Of a stretch of DNA of 64,000 nucleotides, positions 7,034 through 15,690 are shown one piece after another. Origin of the DNA: ZC4RG35 sp036375695 (GTDB lineage Bacteria; Actinomycetota; Acidimicrobiia; Spongiisociales; ZC4RG35); the NCBI GenBank assembly GCA_036375695.1, contig DASVBU010000021.1:1-64000 (forward strand). The letters are read 5' to 3'. Position 1 is the first letter of the stretch. Every line of letters starts with the position of its first letter. Made by a program: the position numbers and the translations under genes. The notes beneath the pieces are model-generated. The model had not been told where the DNA came from. It made no database searches and saw only the letters and a list, made by a program, of their open reading frames with translations.

Positions 7034-9352
7034 TCAGACGCTGACCGTCTGCTCGCCCGTGTCGAGGGCATCGAGGCTGTGACCCTCGACGTCGATCCGG
7101 GGCAGGATCCGGTCGAGCCAGCGTGGCAGCCACCAGTTCTTGTCCCCGAGAAGCTCCATGGTGGCCGGGACGAGCAGGAGACGGACCACCGTGGCGTCGA
7201 GGGCGACCGCAGTGGCCAGGCCGACGCCGAACAGCTTGATGATCCGATCGGGCTCGAGGACGAACGACCCGAACACCACCACCATGATCGCCGCGGCCGC
7301 CGAGATCACCCGCGCCGTGGCGGCGAGACCGTCGGCCACGGACCGGCGCGAGTCCCCGCCCCTCAGCCACTCCTCACGGATGCGGGACAGGAGGAACACC
7401 TCGTAGTCCATGGAGAGTCCGAACACGACCGCGAACATCATCATCGGCACGAATGGCTCGACCGGTGCCGGCTCGACCCCGAGGATGTTCCCCAGCCAGC
7501 CCCACTGGAACACGGCGGTGACCACGCCGTAGGCGGCGCCGATGGCGAGCAGGTTCATGATCACGGCCTTGAGGGGGACCAGGACCGAGCGGAACACCAT
7601 CAGCAGGAGCAGGAACGAGAGACCGAGGACCATCGCCATGAAGATGGGGAGCCGGTCGGTGAGGTACTCGGAGAAATCCACGCCGAGGGCGACCTGTCCG
7701 GAGACGAGGACGTCGAGGTCCACGCCCTCTGTCGCCGCCGGCAACACCTCGTCGCGGAGCCGGTGGACGAGGTCGGTGGTCTCCTCGTCCTGTGGCGCAG
7801 TCGTCGGTATCACCTGCCAGACGATGGCGGTCGGCGCCCCCTGGTCGTTCGGGATCGGCGGGGTGGCGAACGCGACTCCCGGGTCGGCCTGAAGCGCCGC
7901 GGTGATGCCCATGAGGGCCTCAGGCGTCACCGCCCCGTCGAGCTCGCCGGCGAGGAGGAGTGGCCCGTTGAACCCCGGACCGAAGCCCTCGGCGAGCAGG
8001 TCGTAGGCGCGCCGCGTCGTGGTGTCGGGCGGGTAGTTGCCCTCGTCGGAGAAGCCGAGACGCAGGCTCAGCATCGGCGCCGCCAACACGAGGAGTATGA
8101 CCGCGCCGAGCAGAGCCATCGACCAGGGATGCCTCTGGATGAACCGGCTCCACCGGTAAGGGATCGTGTCCTGGAGCAGCTTCGGCTTCCGCCGCGGGAC
8201 CTCCTGCCGCAACGGCGCCAGGGCGAACCCGAGGAGGATCACGGCGGCTGCCGCCACCACACCACCGACCAGCAGCCATTGCCACTCGAGGGCGAAACCG
8301 GCGAGAGCGGCGGCGACGAAGGCGGCTGCGATCAGCCCGCGCCAGCGGGTCACCTCGACCCTGGAGTTGGCGAACCCGAGGAGGGCCGGCAAGAGGGTTA
8401 GCGAGGCGATGGCGGTGACCGCCACCGCGACCGCGGCCGAGACCGCGATGCCCGAGACGAAGGCCAGGTTCATGAGGAGCATGCCGAGCAGGGAGATCAC
8501 AACCGTGGTCCCGGCGAACGCCACCGCACGGCCCGCCGTGTCGAGGGCGATGACGGTGGACTCCTCGAAGTCGTGACCTGCGGCCAGGTTCTCCCGGAAC
8601 CGGGTGACGATGAAGAGGGCGTAGTCGATGCCAACCCCGAGGCCGAGCATGACGGCGACCGTGGGGGCGAAATCCGGGATGGAGAGGACGTTGGAGAGGA
8701 GTGCCGTGAGCAGCGAACCGATGCCGATGCCGGCGAGGGCGACGCCGATGGGGAGGCCCATGGCGAGGACCGAACCGAACGCCAGGATGAGGACCACGAT
8801 GGCGAAGGCGAGGCCCAAGGCCTCGGACGAGGGGACGTCGAACTCGGCGAAGGCCTGGCCACCGATTTCAACCTGCAGACCCTCGACCTCCGGGATCAAG
8901 GCCCGGATCTGGGCAGTGATCTCCGACGCCTCCTCGAGGCTGGTGTTCTGCTCCAGTCCGAGGCCTGCGAAGGCGATCTTGCCGGCCTGAGGGCCGCTCA
9001 TCGCGATCTGCTGGGCGCCCTCGGGCGAGAACGGGCTGGTCACCGTGAGCCCGTCGATCTCACCGACGGCGTCGAGCATCTCGGTGATCGCCGCGGTGAC
9101 GTCGGGGTCGGCGATGCCCTGCTCGGCGTAGAAGACGATGCTCCCCACCGAGGCGAGCGAGTCGTTCTCGAAGTGCTCGTCGAGGATCTCGAGGCCGCGC
9201 GCGCTCTCGATGCCCTCGGGGAGCCCGAACTCCGTGGAGAATCCCTCGCCGGCGACCCGGCTGGCGCCGGATGCCGCCGCCAGGGCGACGAGCCACAGCA
9301 CCACCACCTTCCCGCGGTTGCGGAAGCACCAACGGCCCAGTCGAGCGAACAC
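7034..9352 (-). CDS. MMPL/RND family transporter
   Basis: Predicted 772-residue inner-membrane MMPL-type exporter. The architecture is a duplication: TM1 (about 16-35, KVVVLWLVALAAASG), a large extracytoplasmic domain (about 40-170), a TM2-6 bundle (about 180-350), an extra TM pair (about 365-420), TM7, a second periplasmic loop, and a second TM bundle (about 570-740). The signatures GVGIDYALFIVTRFRE and GLSMDYEVFLLSRIRE, each with the conserved Asp-Tyr pair of proton-relay helices, are both present. Substrates of the family are lipids or hydrophobic compounds; none can be assigned here. The GTG start at 9352 is chosen because AAGGAG lies 8 bases upstream; the frame's extension to 9442 lacks support. 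It is divergent from the LLM oxidoreductase. Confidence 0.9.
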   Translation of the reverse strand: MFARLGRWCFRNRGKVVVLWLVALAAASGASRVAGEGFSTEFGLPEGIESARGLEILDEHFENDSLASVGSIVFYAEQGIADPDVTAAITEMLDAVGEIDGLTVTSPFSPEGAQQIAMSGPQAGKIAFAGLGLEQNTSLEEASEITAQIRALIPEVEGLQVEIGGQAFAEFDVPSSEALGLAFAIVVLILAFGSVLAMGLPIGVALAGIGIGSLLTALLSNVLSIPDFAPTVAVMLGLGVGIDYALFIVTRFRENLAAGHDFEESTVIALDTAGRAVAFAGTTVVISLLGMLLMNLAFVSGIAVSAAVAVAVTAIASLTLLPALLGFANSRVEVTRWRGLIAAAFVAAALAGFALEWQWLLVGGVVAAAAVILLGFALAPLRQEVPRRKPKLLQDTIPYRWSRFIQRHPWSMALLGAVILLVLAAPMLSLRLGFSDEGNYPPDTTTRRAYDLLAEGFGPGFNGPLLLAGELDGAVTPEALMGITAALQADPGVAFATPPIPNDQGAPTAIVWQVIPTTAPQDEETTDLVHRLRDEVLPAATEGVDLDVLVSGQVALGVDFSEYLTDRLPIFMAMVLGLSFLLLLMVFRSVLVPLKAVIMNLLAIGAAYGVVTAVFQWGWLGNILGVEPAPVEPFVPMMMFAVVFGLSMDYEVFLLSRIREEWLRGGDSRRSVADGLAATARVISAAAAIMVVVFGSFVLEPDRIIKLFGVGLATAVALDATVVRLLLVPATMELLGDKNWWLPRWLDRILPRIDVEGHSLDALDTGEQTVSV

Positions 9353-9449
9353 GGAGAAGCTCCTTCTGTGAGACGGGGGAGACCGACGAAACGAGATTAT
9401 TGAATCCGAGCCCGTACGCCGAACCACCCACCCACCCGGCACCGGCCTC

Positions 9450-9455
9450 TAAGGT
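9450..9455 (+). promoter_or_regulatory. -10 element TAAGGT, leaderless start
   Basis: TAAGGT is followed by exactly six bases and then the ATG at 9462; no Shine-Dalgarno is present. This spacing places the transcription start at or next to the start codon, the usual layout of leaderless actinobacterial mRNAs. Confidence 0.6.
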
Positions 9456-9461
9456 CGGTAC

Positions 9462-10505
9462 ATGCGTTTCGGAGCCTTCGTACCCCAGGGCTGGCGTTGG
9501 GACCTCGTCGGGATCCCGAAGGCCGAGCACTGGAAGATCATCAGCGACCGGGCCGCCCTCATCGAGAGGAGCGGCTTCGAGAGCCTCTGGGTCTACGACC
9601 ACTTCCACAACTGGCCGCAGGGCTGGTGGCGGGAGCACCGCGAGGCCCGGGCGGCAGGCGAGTCGACCGACGACATGCCCGAGCCGGTGACCGACGTCAC
9701 CTATGAGGCGTGGACGATGATGGCCGCGCTCGGTGCGGTGACCAGCACCGTCCGTCTGGGCCAGATGTGCACCTGCAACACCTACCGCCCACCTGCCTAC
9801 CTGGCGAAAGTGGCGGCCACCATCGACGTCTTCACCGGGGGTCGGGTCGAGATGGGGATCGGCGCCGGTTGGTACGAGGAGGAGCATGACGGGTACGGCT
9901 ACCCGTTCCTGCCGCCTCCAGGGCGTCTCGGCATGCTCCGTGAGGGTGTCGAGATCATGAAGGCGATGTGGACCCGGGACGTCGTCGACTACGAGGGGAA
10001 GCACTACCGGTTGAAGGGCGGGATGTGCGATCCCAAGCCGGTCCAGCAACCACACATCCCGGTGTGGGTGGCCGGGGGTGGCGAGCAGGTGACACTGCGC
10101 ATCGCCGCCCGCCACGCCGACTACACGAACTTCGGCATCGAGATCGAGGCGTTCCGCCACAAGTCGGAGATCCTGAGGAGCCATTGCGACGACCTGGGGA
10201 CCGACTTCGACCGGATCGTCCGCAGCGCCAACTTCAACATCATGGTGGGTGACACCGAAGCCGAGGTGGAGGACAAGATCACCTGGCTGGCCGACCACCT
10301 CGCCCAGGTGATGCCCTCGCCCAGGGCCCACCGCTTCGCCGACGGCTACCGGCCGTGGTCGGGAACCCCGGAGCAGGTGGTGGAGAAGCTGAGGCAGTGG
10401 GAGGCGGAGGGGATGACCTACGCCATCGTCAACTTCGCCGACCTGGCCTACGACACGTCGAGCCTGGAGCTGTTCGCCTCCAAGGTGCTACCGGAGCTTC
10501 GATAG
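9462..10505 (+). CDS. LLM class F420-dependent oxidoreductase
   Basis: Predicted 347-residue luciferase-like (LLM) TIM-barrel oxidoreductase. The family uses reduced F420 (or FMN) for hydride transfer in the cytoplasm. Evidence: N-terminal MRFGAFVPQGW strand, ESLWVYDHF, the TCNTYRPPAYLAKVAATIDVFTGGRVEMGIGAGWYEEEH block that forms the cofactor pocket, and PVWVAGGGE, all typical of F420-dependent actinobacterial members. Length is normal. It is monocistronic: own leaderless promoter upstream and a strong terminator downstream. The substrate is unknown, and F420 rather than FMN is inferred from the subgroup. Confidence 0.88.
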   Translation: MRFGAFVPQGWRWDLVGIPKAEHWKIISDRAALIERSGFESLWVYDHFHNWPQGWWREHREARAAGESTDDMPEPVTDVTYEAWTMMAALGAVTSTVRLGQMCTCNTYRPPAYLAKVAATIDVFTGGRVEMGIGAGWYEEEHDGYGYPFLPPPGRLGMLREGVEIMKAMWTRDVVDYEGKHYRLKGGMCDPKPVQQPHIPVWVAGGGEQVTLRIAARHADYTNFGIEIEAFRHKSEILRSHCDDLGTDFDRIVRSANFNIMVGDTEAEVEDKITWLADHLAQVMPSPRAHRFADGYRPWSGTPEQVVEKLRQWEAEGMTYAIVNFADLAYDTSSLELFASKVLPELR

Positions 10506-10513
10506 GCGACAGG

Positions 10514-10547
10514 GGAGGGGCCCGGCCCTCACCGGCCGGGCCCCTCC
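10514..10547. terminator. Strong bidirectional hairpin between convergent genes
   Basis: Perfect 14-bp GC-only stem (10514-10527 with 10534-10547) and a 6-base loop, between the LLM gene and the convergent GerMN/Gmad2 gene. No U-run follows on either strand, as is common in high-GC Actinobacteria. Confidence 0.75.
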
Positions 10548-10564
10548 GTCGATCCGGGGCGGAG

Positions 10565-11662
10565 TCAGTTCCCGGACAGCTTCGGAATGGCGGTGTCGAG
10601 CGGGATCCGCACCGTGTTCATCGGGCTCCCGTCCTCGGCGGAGTGGGTGAAGATCTCGAGGAACGACCCTGCCGGGACACCCGCCCGCGGGATCTTGAAC
10701 TCGAAACCGCCCCAGCAACCTGTGCCACAGGTCGCGGTCACGAACCCCTCGATGGCAGTGTCGGCGACCCGGTAGGCCAAGGTCGCCTCGAACACGTTGG
10801 CCATGCCGTAGACCGCGTACTCGGTCTCGGTGGCCGTGACCGGCGAGGTGAGGACGATTGGGTTGAGCTCGTCCCGGAAGGACGCCGCGTCCACGGGGTC
10901 CACCAGGGAGATGCCCTCCGACCCGAACTGCTCCACGGGCTCCCCGCCGACGGTGAAGACGACCTCGTCGATGTCCATCTGCAGGGCCGTGAAGATGAGC
11001 TGGTTGAGCATCGTGAAGTCGGCGAGCAGGCCACCGGCGCCATCGAGGAAGGCCTCGTTCATGTCCAGTGTGACCCGATTGAGACCGGCGCTGGTGCGCT
11101 CGAACTCCTTGTCGACGATCTCGACGGCCTCCGGGACCGCGCTGTAGAAGCCCTCCGGGATCTCCAGAGGCAGCCTCTCCAGGTTGACCAGCATGTCCTC
11201 GGGCGAGTCGACCAGCGCGAACGGCACGTCGTCGCGGTCGGTGATGTACATCACGAACGGGACCAGTGACGGCCTCCCCGAGTCGTCAGCCGGCTCCTGG
11301 ACGAAGAACACCGGCCAGGCCGCCACCAACTCCTCCGGATGGGTCGTGCTCGTGTCCGGGGTGGTGGTCGTCGAGCCCGGCACCGTCGTCGTGGGCGCGG
11401 GCGGCGCGGTCGTCGTCTCAGGCAGTGTCGTGGTCGTCGTGGTGCCCTCGCCCAAGGGCTGGCCGTCGCGGTTCATCAGGAACAGCGGCAGGGCCAGCGC
11501 CACCACGGTCGCGGCCGCCACGCCGAATATCAGCGCCGGGTTGCGGCGGGGAGCTTCGTCTCTCTGGGTCACGGTCAGCGTCTCCTCTGGGAAGGGAGGG
11601 GGCGGCGGCGTCATCGAGACCATGCGAGCGAGCAGATCCCTGATCTTCTTCTCGTTGCTCAT
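10565..11662 (-). CDS. Membrane protein with GerMN and Gmad2 domains, putative partner/anti-sigma of the adjacent ECF factor
   Basis: Predicted 365 residues: a cytoplasmic N-terminus (about 1-40, NEKKIRDLLARMV), one membrane helix (about 42-63, ALIFGVAAATVVALALPLFL), a Thr/Pro-rich linker (about 73-108) and an extracytoplasmic part. The latter has a GerMN domain (about 120-255; VTLDMNEAF...LQMDIDEVVFTVGGEPVE) followed by a Gmad2 immunoglobulin-like domain (about 260-360; YGMANVFEATLAYRV, GFVTATCGTGCWGGFEF, HSAEDGSPMNTVRIPL). The start ATG 11662 overlaps the sigma factor stop (ATGA); a GGAGAG precedes it, better spaced than for the GTG nine bases upstream. Topology and coupling to an ECF gene suggest a surface sensor or anti-sigma factor. 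No ZAS zinc motif is present, so anti-sigma function is inference. Confidence 0.85.
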   Translation of the reverse strand: MSNEKKIRDLLARMVSMTPPPPPFPEETLTVTQRDEAPRRNPALIFGVAAATVVALALPLFLMNRDGQPLGEGTTTTTTLPETTTAPPAPTTTVPGSTTTTPDTSTTHPEELVAAWPVFFVQEPADDSGRPSLVPFVMYITDRDDVPFALVDSPEDMLVNLERLPLEIPEGFYSAVPEAVEIVDKEFERTSAGLNRVTLDMNEAFLDGAGGLLADFTMLNQLIFTALQMDIDEVVFTVGGEPVEQFGSEGISLVDPVDAASFRDELNPIVLTSPVTATETEYAVYGMANVFEATLAYRVADTAIEGFVTATCGTGCWGGFEFKIPRAGVPAGSFLEIFTHSAEDGSPMNTVRIPLDTAIPKLSGN

Positions 11663-12129
11663 GCCAGCCACTCTCCAAGTCGTTTCCTCGCCCGGGCCAG
11701 ATGGCGCTTCACGGCACCGGTGGAGATGCCCATGCGGGCGGCCACCTCGTCCGGGCTCAGGTCCGCCCAGTAGGTCAGGTACACGGCGGATCGCTGCTGC
11801 ACCGAGAGCCGCTCCACGGCTCTGAGCACGTCGACATCGATCTCCACCGGGAACACCTGGATCCGCTCGGCGGTCCTCATCTCACGCAATCTCCGGGACA
11901 GCGTGCTGCGGTGGTGGTCGTTCGCCACCGACAGCACCGTCCGGTACAGATACGCCCGCCGATTCGTGACTTCGGGCCAACCCTTCGACCTGAAGGCCCG
12001 CAAACAGGACTCCGTCACCACGTCCGCGGCGTCGAAGGGCCCCACCAGTGTCGTTGCGTACTCGGTGAGCTCCCGTGCGTAGAGCCGGTAGACCTGTTCG
12101 TCGTCCATCACGCCTGTGGCGGTGATCAT
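11659..12129 (-). CDS. ECF-type RNA polymerase sigma factor
   Basis: Predicted 156-residue sigma-70 family protein of the small ECF type. Region 2 (about 10-70) is abbreviated: DAADVVTESCLRAFRSKGWPEVTNRRAYLYRTVLSVANDHHR. Region 4 (about 105-155) has the helix-turn-helix LSPDEVAARMGISTGAVKRHLARARKRL. Both are sufficient for -10 and -35 recognition. An alternative ATG at 12108 (Met-Asp-Asp-Glu) would remove seven residues and is equally plausible. It is coupled by a 4-base overlap to the membrane GerMN/Gmad2 gene, the usual layout for a sigma factor and its regulator. Target promoters are unknown. Confidence 0.88.
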   Translation of the reverse strand: MITATGVMDDEQVYRLYARELTEYATTLVGPFDAADVVTESCLRAFRSKGWPEVTNRRAYLYRTVLSVANDHHRSTLSRRLREMRTAERIQVFPVEIDVDVLRAVERLSVQQRSAVYLTYWADLSPDEVAARMGISTGAVKRHLARARKRLGEWLA

Positions 12130-12180
12130 GCCCTTAGGACGGAACAGACCCCGGTTTTGGGTGACACTGGTTTGAGACGG

Positions 12181-13623
12181 TCAGTCGAAACTCTGGTCGC
12201 AGGTGGCCTGGAGGTCGTCGAGACCGAGACGCTCCCGGGCGGCATCCGGGTCGTTCATCAGGTCGTGGGTTTCGGCCCGGATACGGTCGATGTCGTAGAA
12301 GACCCGGCCGGGAGCAGCGCCCGTCGAGTACTCGTCCCTCGTGATCCGGAGGCTGTCGATGCGATTGCTGCTCACCTTGGGCAGGAGGTCGACGAAGTCG
12401 TCGAGCTTGTCCTGGGGGATGTCGGTGGAGACGTTCTCCTTGATCGCCTGGGCGATCCTCCCGAAGTTGCGGAGGATCGTGAACGGGTCGGCCTGGTCGA
12501 CGAGGGCGCCGATCACGCAGCGCTGTCTGTGCATCCGGGCGAAGTCGTCGGAGTGACGGCGGATGCGGGCATACGCCAGCGCCAGGTGCCCGTTCAGGTG
12601 CTGCCGCCCCTTCTCGATGACCACGTGCTCCACCGAGCCGTCTTCGTGGGGATAGGTCTCGTCGACGATGGTCTTGGGGACGTCGATGGTGACCCCGCCG
12701 AGGGCGTCGACCATGTCGACGAAGCCCTGGAGGGTGACCATGGCGTAGTAGTGGATCGGGACCCCGAAGATCTCCTCGAAGGTTCCCTTGATGGCGTTGA
12801 TGGGCGGCTCCTGCGGGCCCGGGAACGCCTCGGGGTGCATCTCGGCCTGGTAGTAGACATGCGTGATCAGGTCGGGGACACAGTTGCAGTCCCAGATACC
12901 CATCCCGGCGGGCAGAGGCGGGTTCGACAACTGGCGAGGGACCGAGACCATCACCACGTGACCCGTCGACGGCTCGATGCTCACCAGGATCAGCGTGTCG
13001 GTCCGGGTGCCTCTCCGGCCCGGGCCGGCGTCCGCGCCCAGCAGCAGCACGTTGAGACGCTCCAGACCGTCCCAGATCGGTGGCGGTGCAGTGGTGGTCG
13101 TGGTCGGCGGAAGTGTCGTGGTCGCTCCCGGGACGGTGGTGGGCGGCGTGGTCGAGGACGTCGAACTGGTGGACGTGGGTGGTGACGCCTGCGGGTCGCT
13201 CGGCTGGAACACGCTCCGGATCACGTCGTACGAGTGCCAGGCGACATATCCGAAGGCGGCGTGCGGGATGACCAGGACGGCCAGGGCCGCGATCAGGAAC
13301 GCGGCGCTCCACCACCTCGACCTGGCCCCGCCCGAAGGGGCCATCGAGTATGCGCCGGCGACCACGATCGCCCGGAAGATGAGGAGCACCACGTTCATCG
13401 CCATGAGGACGAGCAGGGCGGTGGGGTTGAAGAACAACCTCGCCACCTCGAGCTTGAACCGGGCGACCACCACGAGTGCGCTGGCGAGCAGCAGCAGATC
13501 GATCAGGTACAGACCGAACGCGGTGCGCGGCTGGCCGATGAACGCATGACCCCAGCCCGGAAGGATGGCGCTCATGAGGGCGGCGCGCGGTGCGTCACGG
13601 TCCCGGTGTTGACGGCTGTTCAT
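12181..13623 (-). CDS. LytR-CpsA-Psr (LCP) family glycopolymer-peptidoglycan ligase
   Basis: Predicted 480-residue membrane protein. Four hydrophobic segments in the first 150 residues resemble a small integral-membrane module. Then come a Ser/Thr/Pro linker (about 155-190) and an extracytoplasmic LCP domain (about 195-435) with NVLLLGADAG, RTDTLILVSI, SVPRQL, GGVTIDVPKTI, HLNGHLALAYAR and RQRCVIGAL, the conserved Arg/Asp residues that bind the polyprenyl-pyrophosphate substrate. LCP proteins transfer undecaprenyl-linked glycopolymers to the wall. Start ATG 13623 follows GGGGA; the frame's extension to 13737 is not needed. The gene diverges from the flippase-PGT fusion, consistent with one surface-polysaccharide pathway. 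Confidence 0.88.
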   Translation of the reverse strand: MNSRQHRDRDAPRAALMSAILPGWGHAFIGQPRTAFGLYLIDLLLLASALVVVARFKLEVARLFFNPTALLVLMAMNVVLLIFRAIVVAGAYSMAPSGGARSRWWSAAFLIAALAVLVIPHAAFGYVAWHSYDVIRSVFQPSDPQASPPTSTSSTSSTTPPTTVPGATTTLPPTTTTTAPPPIWDGLERLNVLLLGADAGPGRRGTRTDTLILVSIEPSTGHVVMVSVPRQLSNPPLPAGMGIWDCNCVPDLITHVYYQAEMHPEAFPGPQEPPINAIKGTFEEIFGVPIHYYAMVTLQGFVDMVDALGGVTIDVPKTIVDETYPHEDGSVEHVVIEKGRQHLNGHLALAYARIRRHSDDFARMHRQRCVIGALVDQADPFTILRNFGRIAQAIKENVSTDIPQDKLDDFVDLLPKVSSNRIDSLRITRDEYSTGAAPGRVFYDIDRIRAETHDLMNDPDAARERLGLDDLQATCDQSFD

Positions 13624-13771
13624 CGAGTCCCCGGTCAAATAAACGGCGATCATGATGACGACGTTCCCCGCGAAAACCACATCAATCGCGAGTACTGCCG
13701 GGGGCCCGGGGAACGGGCGGTCCACGGTCTCCGGCATGAATCCGGTCGACGCCTAATCTCGTCGAACCCGC
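13624..13771. promoter_or_regulatory. Divergent promoter region of the LCP and flippase-PGT genes
   Basis: A 148-bp spacer. On the plus strand TAATCT (13754-13759) is a good -10 hexamer 12 bases before the ATG. On the minus strand an A/T-rich stretch (TTTATTTGACC) lies just upstream of the LCP Shine-Dalgarno. An ATCATGAT palindrome lies within. No RNA gene seen. Confidence 0.4.
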
Positions 13772-15670
13772 ATGTCCGAGCCGAGCAACCACTCCCCGCG
13801 CGGCAACTCCACCAGCGCCCGCTACGCCTATCTGAGGTCCGACGGCACTGCATTCATCGTCGCCGGGAGCGCCGTCGCCGGTCTGGCCGGGTACGCCTAT
13901 CAGATCCTCGGCGGGCGCACCCTCGGCACCCACGACTTCGCCCCGGTCTCGACCCTGCTCACCGTCCACTTCCTCACGTTCATCGTGATCCTGCTCCCCA
14001 TCGAGCAGTTGGTGGTGCGACGGCTCACGATCGACCGGACCCGGGTTGGCCTGCCTGCCGAAGCACTGTGGCTGGGTCTCGCCACGATCCTCGGCGCCAC
14101 CGCGTTCGCATGGATCGGGGTCGACGAGTACCTGAACGGCGACCGACGGTTCATCGCCTTCACCGCGCTCACCGTCGGTGCCCACCTCTGGTTCGCTTCC
14201 GCCCGGGGCCACCTCGCCGGCTGGCGCAGGTTCCGGGCCTACGGGACGTCCTCCGCCCTGGCCTCGGTGATCCGGGTGATCATCGCCGTCGGGATCACGA
14301 TCGTCCACCCGTCGGCCTCGGGCTTCGCAGTCGCCCTGATCGTCGGCACCTTCGCCGTGGCGGCCTGGCGGCCCTTCCAACCGGTGCCGGTGGATCGCCC
14401 CGAGCTCGACCAGGAGGAGCGCGCCGGCATCGACGAACGCAACCTGCTCTGGGGCCTGGTGCTGGCTGCCGCCGCGTCCCAGGCACTGCTCCTCAGCGGG
14501 CCCCTGATCGTGGCGTTCCTGGGCGGCTCCCCCACCGAGCAATCCATCGCCTTCGCCGCCTTCACCCTGGGCCGGGCTCCGCTCGTCTTCGGGTACAACC
14601 TGCTGGCCCGCGTCCTCCCTCCCTTCACGGTGATGGCGGCGCGCGGGGAGCGGCAGGAGCTGCGGGCTTGGGCCAGGGGCATGGCGTGGGCGGGCGTCGG
14701 GCTCGGCCTGGTCGGCGCCGTGCTGGGGTGGCTCGCCGGTCCATGGGTCGTGGGTCTGGCCTACGGCCCGGACTATGTGGTCACCAGACTCGACGCGGCG
14801 GTGATCTCTCTCGGCGTCGTCTTCGCCGGCGCCGGCCTCTTCGTCGGCCAGATCCTCGTGGCCCGCGGTGAGCCTGCCCGTCTCGGGTTCGCCTGGCTGA
14901 GCGGCCTGGCGGCCGCGTTCTTCGCGGTGGCCCTCTCCATCGGGTCGACCCCGATGACCCGGGTGTCCTTCGCCTTCGCCGCCGGTTCCGGCGTCGCCCT
15001 CATCGCACTGGTCTACGGCGCCCTCGCCGGGACCCGCGGCGTGGAGGGGCCGTCCGCCACCTACTTCGCCACGAAACGCACCATCGACATCGCCGTTTCC
15101 CTCTTCGTCCTGGTGCTCGCCACCCCGATCCTCATCCTCGCCGGCTTGGCGGTGCGGCTGGACACACCGGGCCCCGTCTTCTTCAAGCAGGTCCGCGTCG
15201 GGAGAAACGGGCGTCGCTTCGGGATGCTCAAGCTGCGGACGATGCTGGCCGACGCCGACGAGGCGGTCTTCGCCGAGCACCTGGCCCGGCTCGAGGCGTC
15301 GCGACACACCGCGGAAGGGGCCCCGATCCGGATCCTCGACGACCCCCGGATCACCCGGGTCGGGCGCGTACTGCGGCAATGGTCGATCGACGAGCTGCCG
15401 AACTTCTGGAACGTCCTGATGGGATCGATGTCACTGGTGGGTCCCCGACCCCTCGTCCCCGCCGAGGCGGAACTCGTCGGGCTGGACAGTCCACGATTCA
15501 AGGTCAAGCCCGGCATCACGGGATTGGCGCAAGTGGAGGGGCGGGACACCATCTCCATAGCGGAGCGGACCCGTCTCGACGAGGAGTACGTACAGAGGCA
15601 GTCGGCCGGGCTCGACACGCGCATCCTCCTCAGGACGATCCGCGCCGTCGTCATCGAACGCGGCGACTGA
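13772..15670 (+). CDS. Fusion of a MOP-type polysaccharide flippase and a WcaJ/WbaP-like polyprenyl-phosphate sugar phosphotransferase
   Basis: Predicted 632 residues with two parts. Residues about 1-425 are a polytopic membrane region (about 10-12 helices: VAGLAGYAYQILGGRTLG, FIVILLPIEQLVVRRL, VSFAFAAGSGVALIALVYG) resembling Wzx/MATE-like flippases. Residues about 430-632 are a complete bacterial sugar transferase: KRTIDIAVSLFVLVLATP reentrant helix, GPVFFKQVRVGRNG, FGMLKLRTM, the catalytic Asp-Glu in WSIDELPNFWNVLMG, SLVGPRPL and KPGITGLAQVEGRD. The second domain loads the first sugar phosphate onto undecaprenyl phosphate; the first would flip the lipid-linked product. No frameshift or stop separates them, so this is a genuine single reading frame. 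The junction and the flippase family call rest on topology; the transferase call is firm. Confidence 0.85.
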   Translation: MSEPSNHSPRGNSTSARYAYLRSDGTAFIVAGSAVAGLAGYAYQILGGRTLGTHDFAPVSTLLTVHFLTFIVILLPIEQLVVRRLTIDRTRVGLPAEALWLGLATILGATAFAWIGVDEYLNGDRRFIAFTALTVGAHLWFASARGHLAGWRRFRAYGTSSALASVIRVIIAVGITIVHPSASGFAVALIVGTFAVAAWRPFQPVPVDRPELDQEERAGIDERNLLWGLVLAAAASQALLLSGPLIVAFLGGSPTEQSIAFAAFTLGRAPLVFGYNLLARVLPPFTVMAARGERQELRAWARGMAWAGVGLGLVGAVLGWLAGPWVVGLAYGPDYVVTRLDAAVISLGVVFAGAGLFVGQILVARGEPARLGFAWLSGLAAAFFAVALSIGSTPMTRVSFAFAAGSGVALIALVYGALAGTRGVEGPSATYFATKRTIDIAVSLFVLVLATPILILAGLAVRLDTPGPVFFKQVRVGRNGRRFGMLKLRTMLADADEAVFAEHLARLEASRHTAEGAPIRILDDPRITRVGRVLRQWSIDELPNFWNVLMGSMSLVGPRPLVPAEAELVGLDSPRFKVKPGITGLAQVEGRDTISIAERTRLDEEYVQRQSAGLDTRILLRTIRAVVIERGD

Positions 15671-15678
15671 GCGGGCGT

Positions 15679-15684
15679 TACGCT
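15679..15684 (+). promoter_or_regulatory. -10 element TACGCT, leaderless start of the first M20 gene
   Basis: TACGCT, six bases, then ATG 15691; no Shine-Dalgarno. It sits in the 20-base gap after the flippase-PGT stop codon. Confidence 0.45.
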
Positions 15685-15690
15685 CGCCCC

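Noticed and set aside
7079..8401. Plus-strand open frame opposite the MMPL gene
   Set aside because: Charged low-complexity shadow of a membrane protein.
11338..11456. Thr-codon repeats in the GerMN/Gmad2 and other lipoprotein linkers as possible DNA repeats or slippage sites
   Set aside because: Mixed Thr codons interrupted by other residues; normal low-complexity linkers in this lineage.
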